From Craspedostauros australis (lineage: Eukaryota; Bacillariophyta; Bacillariophyceae; Mastogloiales; Achnanthaceae): a stretch of 64,000 bases of DNA. The first letter of the stretch is position 1. Each line of letters begins with the position of its first letter. The notes under the pieces are model-generated. The model was not told where the DNA came from. It did no database searches and saw nothing but the letters and a program-made list of their open reading frames with translations. The stretch is from NCBI GenBank assembly GCA_026770025.1, contig JAMXDE010000039.1:585707-649706 (forward strand). Direction: 5' to 3'. The position numbers and the translations under genes were made by a program. Shown piece by piece: positions 1 through 10,486 of the stretch.

Positions 1-142
1 TCATCCAATGCGAAAAGGGCAGCAACACACAACTTCTGAACCCTTCCCTTGAGCACGTCAGCAGCAGACATCAATCTGCTGTTCGATACATATTAGTGCA
101 CAGCGTCTGCACACCAGAAAGACATCCAGCAGTCATCACAAG

Positions 143-1369
143 ATGCCAGGCGTTACGAAGCAACAGGTCCTTGATGCTGCCGAGGCAGGCGATTTGTCGG
201 TGTTGAAAGAATGGGAGACGCAGAATGCAGGAGGCGGCATGAACGTCCGGGACGCGCATGGCTCCACTCTCCTCCATCTAGCATGTCTTGGCGGCCATCT
301 GGAGTGTGCCAAGTACCTTATTCAATCATGCGGGGCCGACGCCAGCTCCAAAGCCAACAGTGGTCTCACTTCCCTTCATATGGCATGCACCAACGGGTAT
401 CCGGAGTGTGTCAAGTACCTTGTCGAATCATGCAACGTCGACGCCGGCTGCAAAATCGACGATGGTCTCACTCCCCTTCATATGGCATGCCAATTCGGCC
501 GTCTTGAGTGTGCCAAGTACCTCATTGAATCATCCAAGGTTGATATCAACTGCAAAGCCAACGATTATACCACTCCCCTTCATGCGGCATGCCTTGGCGG
601 CCACCTGGAGTGTATCAAATACCTCATTGAATCAGCAAAGGCTGATGTCAACTGCAGACCAAAAGACAATTCCACTCATCTTCATCAGGTATGCCTCAAT
701 GGCCACCTGGATTGTGTCAAGTACCTCATCGAATCATGCGAGGTCGACGTCAGCTCCAAAGCCAACGCGAATGCCACTCCCCTTCATATGGCATGCCTCA
801 ACGGGCATCTGGAGTGTGTCAAGTACCTCATCGAATCATGGAACGTCGACGTCAGCTGCAAAATAGACGATGGTCTCACTCCCCTCCATGTGGCATGCCA
901 AGCCGGGCACTTGGAGTGTGTCACGTACTTCATTGAATCATGTAAGATCGACGTAGGCTCCAAAACCGACGATGATCTTAATCTCCTTCATCTGGCATGC
1001 TTCAATGGCCATCTGGAGTGTGCCAAGTATCTCATTCAATCATGCAAGGTCGACGTCAGTTCCAAAGCCATCGGTGGTCTCACTTCCCTTCATATGGCAT
1101 GCCTTACCGCCCGTCTGGAATGTGTCAAGTATCTCATTGAAGCAGGCAAGGCCGACGTTGGCTGCAAAGCCGACGATGGTTCCACTCCCCTTCATCTAGC
1201 ATGTCAATTCGCGCATCTGAAGTGCATCAAGTATCTTATTGAATCAAGCAATGCTGACACCACCATAAAAAACAACGACAACAAGACACCCCTCGATATG
1301 ATCCCAGCTACGCACAAGATGAGCGTGATGACATCAATCATGAAGCTTCTCAATCTCCGCAACTCATAA
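143..1369 (+). CDS. Ankyrin-repeat protein, 408 aa
   Basis: Single-exon reading frame from an ATG at 143 to a TAA. After a short helical cap (residues 1-34, 'VLDAAEAGDLSVLKEW') there are ten consecutive ankyrin repeats and a partial eleventh that caps the C-terminus. Each repeat fits the pattern 'TPLHxACxxGHLECxKYLIES' and is 34 residues long, one more than the canonical 33, so the DNA is a 102-bp tandem array. Ankyrin stacks are protein-binding scaffolds; nothing here indicates an enzyme or the binding partner. There is no signal peptide or membrane segment. Every repeat carries a Cys in the first helix and most carry a second in 'LECxKY', which is unusually cysteine-rich. The next gene downstream (4638) has the same cap plus ankyrin layout, so this is probably a local expansion of a paralogous family. 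The fold is certain and the role unknown. Confidence 0.9.
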   Translation: MPGVTKQQVLDAAEAGDLSVLKEWETQNAGGGMNVRDAHGSTLLHLACLGGHLECAKYLIQSCGADASSKANSGLTSLHMACTNGYPECVKYLVESCNVDAGCKIDDGLTPLHMACQFGRLECAKYLIESSKVDINCKANDYTTPLHAACLGGHLECIKYLIESAKADVNCRPKDNSTHLHQVCLNGHLDCVKYLIESCEVDVSSKANANATPLHMACLNGHLECVKYLIESWNVDVSCKIDDGLTPLHVACQAGHLECVTYFIESCKIDVGSKTDDDLNLLHLACFNGHLECAKYLIQSCKVDVSSKAIGGLTSLHMACLTARLECVKYLIEAGKADVGCKADDGSTPLHLACQFAHLKCIKYLIESSNADTTIKNNDNKTPLDMIPATHKMSVMTSIMKLLNLRNS

Positions 1370-3377
1370 CCGTGGATACAGATGCACAAACACAACCGCA
1401 CAATTACCACCCAAGCACAACAACCAACATCAGCATCGGCCAAGATCGTCGCAGCACTGTTCATACCGAAACCATGGCAGACACCACATTCCTGTGCGGA
1501 CAACGCGAATGACAACAACCAATCAAGGCAAACAACCGAGTCCTTGCGGTAGCCATTCCATCTATTCAGACGTTGATCGACTCCGGAATCCAACATCAGC
1601 ACGCTACGAACGGCACCGATGACGGTGCCGTCCCCATCTACAAAACCATCCCTCTTCTCAACCTTCAACCCAAGCATGTCCAATGTGCCCTCCAATGCAC
1701 ATACACAGGTGAGACATCATTCGATGACAACGCTCATAACGATTCTGATATCGATGGAACCGACTACCCAACTTGCACCCTCAGTGGAAAAATCATCCAC
1801 AGTAGCTGGTACTTGGATCGTGGCACGTCCGCGGATTTTGTGCGTTCCATCAGATCATCGGAGACAAATGAGACCCAGCGACACTGTCAAGAAAGAAGAT
1901 CGAAGCACCGCAACAGCAGCCTTTCAGAAGCTAACGTGCTATGGAGTTGAGGACTGTGCTCTCTCTCTCTCTCTCTCCAGATGCATACAATTCGCCAACG
2001 AAATAGTCGTCAGAGGGGTAATTCGAGTAGTCGTGCACGCAAACTCAATCATCAGTATGACGCGGTTGCGTGCATTCCACATAAAGACGATGACTGATGT
2101 GCACGGCGTGCTCCCTTTGCATCTATTACGCGAAGTCCTGCGTGTAGCACTGGAGAACACAATCGCCAGAGTTTATGCTTTTAGTTCGGTTGCGTGACGT
2201 TTCCATTCTTGGGACATCCAAGTAAGAAAGAGATGCGTCAAATGTGGGTGTGATGATGAACGAGTGATGATAATAGAACGCCAGCACAGCCGAGCCTTGA
2301 GCAGATCCATTGCCAATGTCTCTGGCTGCCGTATCGCAACTGGTGCAGCAGACATCCATATCAATCCCCATGTTTCGCTCGGAATCAAGTTCATCGTTCT
2401 TCTCTGACACCACTGCAGCGCAGTTTCTGTTGGAGCCGTCCGGGAACGAAAGGACTGCGTGCGGAAGAATGTGAAGCGCGACGCATGTCTTCGAAGGGAG
2501 GGCAGCAGCATTCATTCCAATCCCCCATGGTTCGTGCGGCGCGTTGGAATTCGTGCCACTAGCTATCGAACGTGTTGACGGCTGCACTCCCCTCTCGCGA
2601 TGCTGTGTCTTTCACTTGAGGCGCTGTATCGAGGATGACTTGCTGGGTATGTTGTGCGGTACCCACGGCATCGGTTGCCTGTAGCACTCTTTTCCATCGG
2701 AGCCGAGTGTGAATGCTGACGTTGGCAACTGCGGGCTGACCATGTGTAAGCATCCTTTGTTCATGGATGATCACCATGGATGCTCACCATGCATGCCGAC
2801 TTGCAGCGCTTTTCCGTGTCGCACACATGCGCAGTGCTCTGCTCCGAAGAATGACGAGTAACCGCGGTTACACCTGTTTCGCCAATGACCAACACATCTG
2901 GTATCATATGCGTTTGCGCAGGCGCGGTCCTCCTGCGGCTTGCGATATCGGTTGTTGAGCGCATCCCGCGATGCCACCTCAACCATCGACCCACATGGTG
3001 TCGAAGATGACATTGATGATCCTGAGGATCATGGTGGCATGAGCTTCATCTGTGGATGTCCACTTGGTGATCAACACGAATGAAGCCATGATGACGGAGT
3101 CGTCATGAGATTGCTGAATGGTTTGTTGGCATGCTTGGAGGAGCAACGCTAAGCTTCATGCCTCTCCATTGCTCCATCTCCCTATGACCTTCCTTTGATC
3201 ATGGCCGTTGCTTGGCGCCGCGTCACGTCCCGTCATGCCTCATCTCTTCTCTCTTCACTGCACGGATGGATCTCTGTCAACGCGATTGTCATGTGGTCAT
3301 CATTGGCAACGCCTCGCTTCATCGGCGCTCATCAATAGCAGTGGCGCTTCATTCCACCTTCATCTGCCATCCTCGTC
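1370..3377. other. Intergenic, no supported gene
   Basis: Open frames here are short, overlap on both strands and match no family I recognise. A (CT)n run lies at about 1959-1978. Nothing else stands out. Confidence 0.5.
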
Positions 3378-3473
3378 CCACACCACACCACACCACACCA
3401 CACCACACCACACCACACCACACCACACCACACCACACCACACCACACCACACCACACCACACCACACCACAC
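3378..3473. repeat. Pentanucleotide microsatellite (CACAC)n
   Basis: About 19 uninterrupted copies of CACAC/ACACC (GTGTG on the other strand). Since 5 is not a multiple of 3 and no frame meets a stop, the array keeps several frames open and creates spurious open frames on both strands. Confidence 0.95.
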
Positions 3474-4637
3474 TCCACGACCATGTTCCATTCCTTTTCA
3501 TGCCGTCTCCACCGCTCCAGCCTTTGTCTCGTGTCGTGTCGGCCATTCTGGCGAACAAGAAGAGAAGCCACAAATTCGGTGATGTTGCGCGCCATTTTTG
3601 TTCTTGTTTGGTCGTGTCCAAATGAGTCCCCAGCTTCCACGATCGAAGTGCGTGATCCATTCGCACGAGTCCATAAGGTATCCACAAAGATCCGTCACAA
3701 CCACCAAACCGCGTCTCCAACTCCTCTCTCTTGTGCACATCTCATCCGAGCAACATCATTGAACCACTGGATGAAGCAGGTCCGAAGGCATCAATCAAAC
3801 TGAAGTATTATGCGCCATCAATACAGCAAGCGAGGCAGCATCCAGCTTCGAATCAACGGATGCAACGATGGAGTTGGATTGAGTTGGGCATTCCTGCGTG
3901 TTCACGGAGTTGTCCAAAAACCAAGCGGCGCCAAATTAGGATCTGTGCCGTGCACATACCGACTCAGACGCGTATGGTATGTGTACGTATAGTAGGTATG
4001 GGAGCCCGCGTGCGGACGGGCTGTGTGATGCAGGATGGTACCTATTCATGGGTTGCGTCCACGATCGGTGGGCTCCTTCAAGTCCACGCTGGAGATCAAT
4101 ACGCGGAGTGTTCTTCGATACTCGTTCGACTGCGAGCGACAGCTTTCGGGCTTTCGCAAAGCTCCGCGTTGCATCCCGTGTCTTCTCACCACATACATGA
4201 GTACTTGAGCACTTTGACGATTCTCACCAACAACATCGTGAACCAAAGCGATCTCAAAAGTCGGACTTTCCGGGAACTGTATGGCATCACGTTTGGAAGA
4301 GTATCTGTACTCTCCAGAGAGAGAGTGCAAAGACGAGCACGATCACTCGTACGAGTAGCTCGTACATCACCGAAAGCAAGGAGAGCGCAGAGGTTGCTTC
4401 ATAAAATTCAGTTGGGCTCACAACCAACATCAGCTGCCATCAACAACACATTGAGTACTCCTCTCGCCATCAGCTCATTCAGTTCATTCGTTGCTCTTCC
4501 TTCCCCGTCTTTGTCGCGTTGGATTCATCGAATCTTCCCGCAATCGAATACCCGTCACCAGAGGCATCAGTAGGGTCACGCCACAGCCGAACGCTCAACG
4601 TTTCCTCGTTCGTACGAGCCACTGCAACACGAACAGC
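3474..4637. other. Intergenic and upstream region of the second ankyrin gene
   Basis: No supported gene. An open frame from 3731 to 4573 lacks recognisable domains and runs through sequence that looks like 5' leader. A short inverted repeat built from CGTACGAG/CTCGTAC occurs at about 4346-4366. Confidence 0.4.
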
Positions 4638-5480
4638 ATGAACGAAGATGGTAATCCTGACGACATCGGCACCTCCGTTCCCGAAGTCACCCTGGAAGGT
4701 CTCAGGACTGCAGCGAAAGGTGGGGATCTGCGAACTGTCCAACGATGGAAACAGCAGAATCCAATACGCAATGATGTCTGGGCCAAGCACAAGGATGGCG
4801 AGATCCTTCTACGCGATGCATGCAACAATGGGCATCTGGATCTTGTCAAATACTTGCTTGATGACTTCATACCGAACGTGGAGGACAATGACAAGACGAT
4901 GTGCAAGGCACTGAGGTATGCTAGCAACGGAGATCAAATCGACATTGCGAAGTACTTGATCGAATCGCGCGGAGTTGATGTGAACGCTCAAGATGAATGG
5001 GGTGAGTCTGCTCTTCTTACCGCATGCTGCAGAAATAGCGTACGCACCGTGAAGTTCTTGGTAGAGTCACATGGTGCGGACATTCGCATTGAAGACCAAC
5101 ACGGTTACCTTCCCATTCACATTGCATACTGGCGTAAGTCGGAGGATGTCATGAAATACTTCATGGAGTCACACGGCATGGATGTTAATGTTCAAAACAA
5201 GAACGGTGACACTTTAGTCCATTTGGCATTCAAGAATCCTGATGGTGTCTGTACCAAGCAGGTGAAGCGTCTGATCGAATCATGCGAGCTGGATCTCGGC
5301 GTCAAGAACAATGATGGCAACACTCCATTTGAGTGTCTCCACCAGTGCTTGTATACCTTTGACTACGATCTCGGAGACTTCCGAGATCTAAGCGAAACAT
5401 ATTACGAGTTTGCCGTCATCTTCTACAACGAAGTTATCAGGCAGAGAGCAAAGGATCGGAAACGCAAAAATAGACCTTGA
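4638..5480 (+). CDS. Ankyrin-repeat protein, 280 aa
   Basis: The frame is open from 4491, but I place the start at the ATG at 4638. From there the protein begins 'MNEDGNPDDIG' and reaches 'GLRTAAKGGDLRTVQRWKQQN', matching the N-terminal cap of the ankyrin protein at 143. The 49 residues upstream look like translated leader. About five degenerate ankyrin repeats follow (residues 55-240), including 'DACNNGHLDLVKYLLDD' and 'GNTPFECL'. The C-terminus is a basic helix ending 'RQRAKDRKRKNRP', a possible nuclear localisation signal (inference). No catalytic domain is visible. It is a paralogue of the upstream gene, with more diverged repeats. Just after its stop lie frame-disrupted fragments that may be the tail of a longer ankyrin/BTB-type protein. 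Confidence 0.8.
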   Translation: MNEDGNPDDIGTSVPEVTLEGLRTAAKGGDLRTVQRWKQQNPIRNDVWAKHKDGEILLRDACNNGHLDLVKYLLDDFIPNVEDNDKTMCKALRYASNGDQIDIAKYLIESRGVDVNAQDEWGESALLTACCRNSVRTVKFLVESHGADIRIEDQHGYLPIHIAYWRKSEDVMKYFMESHGMDVNVQNKNGDTLVHLAFKNPDGVCTKQVKRLIESCELDLGVKNNDGNTPFECLHQCLYTFDYDLGDFRDLSETYYEFAVIFYNEVIRQRAKDRKRKNRP

Positions 5481-5786
5481 TCCAATACCCCTGTGAAGAA
5501 GCTCCCAAACAACCAAATACCAGCGACGGCACAAGCGACAAGGACAACCCCCAAGAATCCAGCGACGAGGTCATGACCAGCGTCACCTTGTTTGGATCCG
5601 GCGACGCACTGCAAGCGATCAAGGCAAAGAGCGTCGTCATTCATCCAGTTCGGTGAGCTGGCCAGCGACAGCAGACACCTAGAATTCTTGCTGGCGGCAG
5701 GACAATTTGGATGTCCGAAGCTCAAGGTGGCGATTGAAGAAGAGCCTGGAGACAAAGTGGATGGAGTCTGTGTGAACTTAACATAA
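5481..5786 (+). pseudogene. Possible remnant of a BTB/ankyrin C-terminus
   Basis: Two frames carry protein-like sequence. One runs in the frame 'EEAPKQPNTSDGTSDKDNP' and ends in a TGA at about 5655. Another begins around 5650 with 'FGELASDSRHLEFLLAAGQ', continues 'FGCPKLKVAIEEE', and ends at a TAA at 5784. The second resembles, weakly, the stretch of BTB/ankyrin proteins where an 'AADxFGxxxLKxxAE' helix follows the BTB fold. It could be a decayed 3' end of the preceding ankyrin gene or an unrecognised exon. This is a weak, by-eye call. Confidence 0.25.
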
Positions 5787-6821
5787 AGAAGAGTTGAATT
5801 CTTTTCATGACGACTTGTCTGTCCCATCCGCGAATGTCACAAGCGAAGATTCATGGACGCGAAATCAGGCTTGGCTCTCGCTGTCGGTGCCATGAACAAC
5901 TTTCGTCCTCGAGGTGGTTGTGCTTCTCGCTCGTGAACGGACGGTGGAAATTACTGCGCACTTGCTGTTGTCGATGCGAATATCGATGCCGCCTGCCTGC
6001 TTGGTGGCTGCGCCTTGCGTTTGTTTGGCATCTCCTTGGGTGGAGCATGTATGGTTGTGCTTGAGTCGGTGGTCTTCTTTTCCACTGCTGTTGAGTTGAA
6101 CGCCAACAGTGCTCAGCTCGGGATGGTTGAACAGGCCACAACCCGATCTGATCCGATCCGATCCCAGTCTCACTCATGAGGAGCGATATCTTAATATGCG
6201 TGCTTATGAGCACTGGCGCAGCCTGGATGGAAAGGCAAGACACGGGAAGGCCAGATCCAATTCACCCATTTCGTATCCAGTATCCACTCCTCCCGCTGTT
6301 GCAGAATCGGAGGCCATGAGGAACGGATGCTCCTTTCAGACGTTGCATCGGCGAAGAATGGTGAACATTAGTGTTCTGATCAAGAGGGAGAGCCCTCTGC
6401 TTCACAAGAGCCAGGACGGAGCAACTCGAGACGCAGCAATCGTCAGCAGTGCTGCGGATGATGGGTGGGTCATAGCCAACAGGGTCCACGAATTGCGAGC
6501 GTGGTTTGCAACACTGTGTTGATCTATCGTGGGCGATCATTTGCACGCCACGAATTCGCATCATTATTGTTTCGTAAATACAGTTGTATTTGTAAGTTAC
6601 CGCAACCCCACGTGAATATTGTTCTCATTGAATCAAACTAGGACTGCCTATTCCGTTGCCGGTGTCAAAGATCTTCCCTTGGCGTCCAATTCTCGCTTCC
6701 TGCTCTCGCACCTCAACACATCAGCATGTTGGCACATCCACCAAAATCATTCATCGGAAAGAACCACACAAGGCCGCCGAACACACCAGCGATTGCACCA
6801 TCATCAGTTTCAAGACCCAGC
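5787..6821. other. Intergenic, upstream of the LRR gene
   Basis: No supported gene. Short open frames on both strands lack conserved motifs. The last 100 bases read like a CA-rich 5' leader of the downstream LRR gene. Confidence 0.4.
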
Positions 6822-9026
6822 ATGTCAGCTTGGGGCAAGGGCGGAACCGCTCGCTCCTGCGATGCGTTGCTGCGCAAGGTGGAGCAGGATGACCCTCGAT
6901 TGCAGGAGTTGGTGATTCTGTCGAGCAAGACGTTCAGCGCCACCGATGTGGAGCGTCTCTGCAAGGTGATTGGTGCGTCAGCGTGCTGCTCACGTCTGTT
7001 GCTCTGTCGACTGTTCTGCTGTGTGAGCTGTTTTGTTGATCTGATGATTTGTTCCATGAGGATTGTTGTCGCGTGCTACAATGGGATATCGTCTCCATTC
7101 TCCACAATCCGCTCCAATCGAGGGCGCTTGTTTTTTATTTTGCAACATCAGCAACACCTGCAACAAAACCAATCTCATCATCTCTTCTCTATTGCCCTGA
7201 TCCATCATCTTTTTTGCCGAACCTTACTCGTGCACATTTCCCTTTTGGCGCACGTCGCTTGCGTGTCGGTCATTGCGCTGTTCTTGGCTACATCCCGCAT
7301 ACGATGCTGCATGAAATCTTCCGTACTCTCCCGCAACCTGCGTCTGTGACGATACGTAGAAAACGGGACAAACGCGCATCTCATCAGCCTCAGCGCATCT
7401 GGCCATACCATCTCGCCTCCAATGCTGCAGCGCCTTGGAACCGCTCTATCCCGGGGGAAGTCCAAGATCACATCACTGGCGATTGGCGACAAGGACATGG
7501 GCGATGATGGCGTCTGCGCGCTGTGTGATGGCCTTGCTGGAAATTGCGGGGAGAGTGCATGTGACGACGGCAAGCATACCTTGGAGAACGTGGATCTGAG
7601 TTGGAAAGGATTGTGAGTGCTTCTGCGGTAATGTCATTGGGAACGGTAGAGCAAGTCTGCGCTGAGTCCGTTCCTGCGTCGTTGCGCCGGCTCTACGTCA
7701 TGGCAGACGATGTCACAATGTGGTTCGGTGTGATACGCTGCATTGTGCTACCATTGGAAGTGTGACGCCATCGGTTGACTATTTTGACAATTGCCAATGT
7801 GCCGCATATACCATTGCTGACGAAGCATTTCAACTGCGGAACTGTCGATGTGCGGTTCGCAACTGCCACCGCCGCGTTCCATCTTTCACAACGTATCACT
7901 CCATCCCGCATCAACGCCCAGCGGCGCAAAGGGCATGCAACGCATCATTGCGACATTGGGCAAAAGCAGCAGCCTGAAAGCACTCAACCTTTCCAGGAAT
8001 GAAGGGATCGGTGCCAGAGGTTCCTTTGCTTCGATCGCAGATGTCCATGCCGTTGGTTGCTTTGGCAATTTGCAGGAACTAGATTTGTCGGAATGCAATT
8101 TGAATGTCAAATCATGCGCCGGTCTCGCATCCATCATGCAGTCACAGCCATCGTCATCATCGTCGTTGTCGCAGCGATCGCTCAAGCTGCGGCTGGACAA
8201 CAACCCCTCGATACAGAGCGACGGCATGGATAGCATCGCGTCGTTGATTCCGACTTCCTCAATCACCGAGCTTCATCTGGAGAATTGCCAAATCGGAGAT
8301 GAAGGGCTGCGATCGCTGGCGGATCGCTGCTTCGCCGACGCATCCGCAAAATGTATCTCCAGCTTGCGGGTGCTGCATGTCGGCAGCAACGGCATCACTT
8401 CGGCTGGACTGGAATCGTTCATCGACAAGCTGGAGACCATCGCGGGGCATTGCCATCAGCTCGATGATCTCATTCTGTCCAACAACGCTTTCGACGAGCA
8501 GAGTGTGCAGCGTCTTGCGACAACACTGAACAAGCTGCGGGGCGAAGACAGATTGAAGCTTTCCAAGTTGGATCTGACCGGCACGCAGTGCGGTGTCACC
8601 GGCGCACGTGACATGATTGAGCACGGCCAGCTGCGGGAGCTCGTGCTGTTCAATAATCAGCTCGGATCGGACGGGTTGGCACAGCTCGCGCCGATGCTGC
8701 GTGGCGGCCATCGCACGTTGGAAGTGTTGGACGTTGGTGGGAATGATGCGGATGAGAGTGGGGTCGTGAGATTGTTGGAGGGCATGATGCAGGATGCCGA
8801 CGAAGCCTTCGAGTCGAAGCTGCGATTACTGGTCGTCGGTGGTAACAAGAGCGGTTTGGACGTGGAAGATGCTGCGAAACGATTGAAGGCCAAGCTACCG
8901 GGCATCGACGTCGCACGTGACAAGCCGAAGAAGGATGGAGACGAGGGTGGCGGTGGCCGCGGCGGTGCTGGTGGTGGCATGCAATTTCCTCCAGGTTTTA
9001 CTCAGCAAAGGATGATGAGCGAATGA
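6822..9026 (+). CDS. Leucine-rich-repeat protein (RNase-inhibitor type), three exons, 476 aa
   Basis: Model: exon 1 6822-6965, exon 2 7431-7612, exon 3 7922-9026. Intron 1 runs from AAG|GTGATT to GCTGCAG|CGC (phase 0). Intron 2 runs from GATT|GTGAGT to GCCCAG|CGGC and rebuilds 'LSWKGFGAKGMQRII'. Joining gives continuous RI-like LRR units: 'KITSLAIGDKDMGDDGVCAL', 'SLKALNLSRNEGI', 'NLQELDLSECNL', 'ELHLENCQIGDEGLRSLADR', 'DDLILSNNAFDEQSV', 'LSKLDLTGTQCG', 'RELVLFNNQLGSDGLAQL', 'LEVLDVGGNDADESGVVRL'. The tail is glycine-rich (KKDGDEGGGGRGGAGGG). The family forms curved solenoids that bind proteins, for example in Ran-GAP-like or regulatory roles; the specific partner is not indicated. An in-frame ATG at 6726 would add 32 residues that look like leader. 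The introns (465 and 309 nt) are fairly long. Confidence 0.8.
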
Positions 9027-10486
9027 GAGGATGAGTGAATGGGTGAGAATGGTTTGGTGGAACCGACAACACACACTTGTAATGTGCTCCAAAGTGCACT
9101 TGTTGATAAACCACCGGCAACGCCGAATGGTGCCCCGCTGTATCTACTCTACTTGCACTCTGTCCAGTATCATGTTGCTATCCTAGGTGTACTCTCTGCA
9201 ACCAGCAGAGCAAGTCGTCGCGTTCTTTCAATGCGACAGTCTATGCTCACGAGGACAGAGGAAAGGTGGGTGATGGTGAATCGTGCCTGACTCAGGGACG
9301 CCCAATAACTTGTCCAGATTTGTCCTGGGTTGTCTGGGATTGTTCGGCTTCGTGTTTCTTGTCCGTTAAAGAAAATCGGGTCTCGGACTAGTGTCCGAAT
9401 TTGTCATTAACTCAAAGCAAATTTGACGAATTTGATTTCAGCTCCTTTCTTGTCTTTGGTCATGTCGCGCAATATTATTGTTGTATCTTAACCAGAAATG
9501 TGGACAAATTGTTGGATGTTCCAGGTCGTCTGTTGCCAGCCCTCCGGGAGCGATCGCAGGTCTCGTCACTCAACCGGGTCACAAGTGGATTTGTGAGTCC
9601 ACTTCCGAGAACACTGCACAGCAATTTCCTGACAGATATCATGATACGTTGTGTCTTAACCTTAGATCGGTTGTGGTGAACCCCAACTTTCTGGTGAGTG
9701 TTCGAGGCGGCCCTAGAGAAAGAAAGACGCACTCTGCGACGTCCACGCTTCTTTCTTGTGGGATGAAGAAGTGATTTTGGCGAATGGTGTGTGGAAGTAT
9801 CAAAAGAATGCTCCTGTAGCATACTACTACTAATGCAATCACACACGCACAAAACGAAGATCAGCATCGTTCCTTCTCGTCCCCCCAGTTTCTCTGTCCC
9901 TGTTTGTGCAACCAGTTTCGGCGATGACAACTAGGCAGGTGCGAACGTGATTCCTGTATGCGCCGCGCCGATCATCGCAACAGTGTGGCTCGTCAACCGG
10001 CGAAACCAAACAGTCAGCACAGAGAGAAAGAATTTCTGGTTTGTTCTGTTGTGGCACGATGCGGCGCTCACTGAACGTGGATCTCATTTGCGCACCAACA
10101 AGTGTTGTACGACTATGACAAAAATGCACACAACGGGTTTGGTGTCGACTTGAAGCGGTTTGGCGTCAGCCACTGATGCGAGAATAGGAGTTTGGTTCTG
10201 ACTGATACGCAAAAGCGTTGGTTGCGCAATTTTCGAATCACAACTTCTGACAACAAAACAGATTGCTCGGTTGCTAATCCTGCTTCTTCCTTTCTTGGCT
10301 GCAATCAAGGCCATACCAGCAGGGACGATACATTGAACACTCCAAACACTCGTTCATTTGTGGAATACTCTGTTCCACTCAACTCGACTCTCATTGCACC
10401 AGCACAATCTATTATCATTATATATACTATTCTATTATAATAGAGTATAATATTATATTCCCACAACACAAACCAAGGCTCCATCC
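9027..10486. other. Intergenic, ends in the Patched-like gene's promoter region
   Basis: No supported gene. The 3' part is AT-rich. A TATATATAC run followed by the palindrome CTATTATAATAG and TATAATATTATA lies at about 10418-10460, within 70 bases of the next start codon. It is a plausible core promoter region (inference). Confidence 0.4.

Noticed and set aside
3208-3803. Several overlapping open frames around 3.2-3.8 kb
   Set aside because: The pentanucleotide array keeps frames open on both strands; flanks show no family similarity.
5423-5827. 134-codon minus-strand frame with a hydrophobic segment
   Set aside because: It overlaps the 3' end of the ankyrin gene in antisense, and the hydrophobic stretch is not supported by any family.
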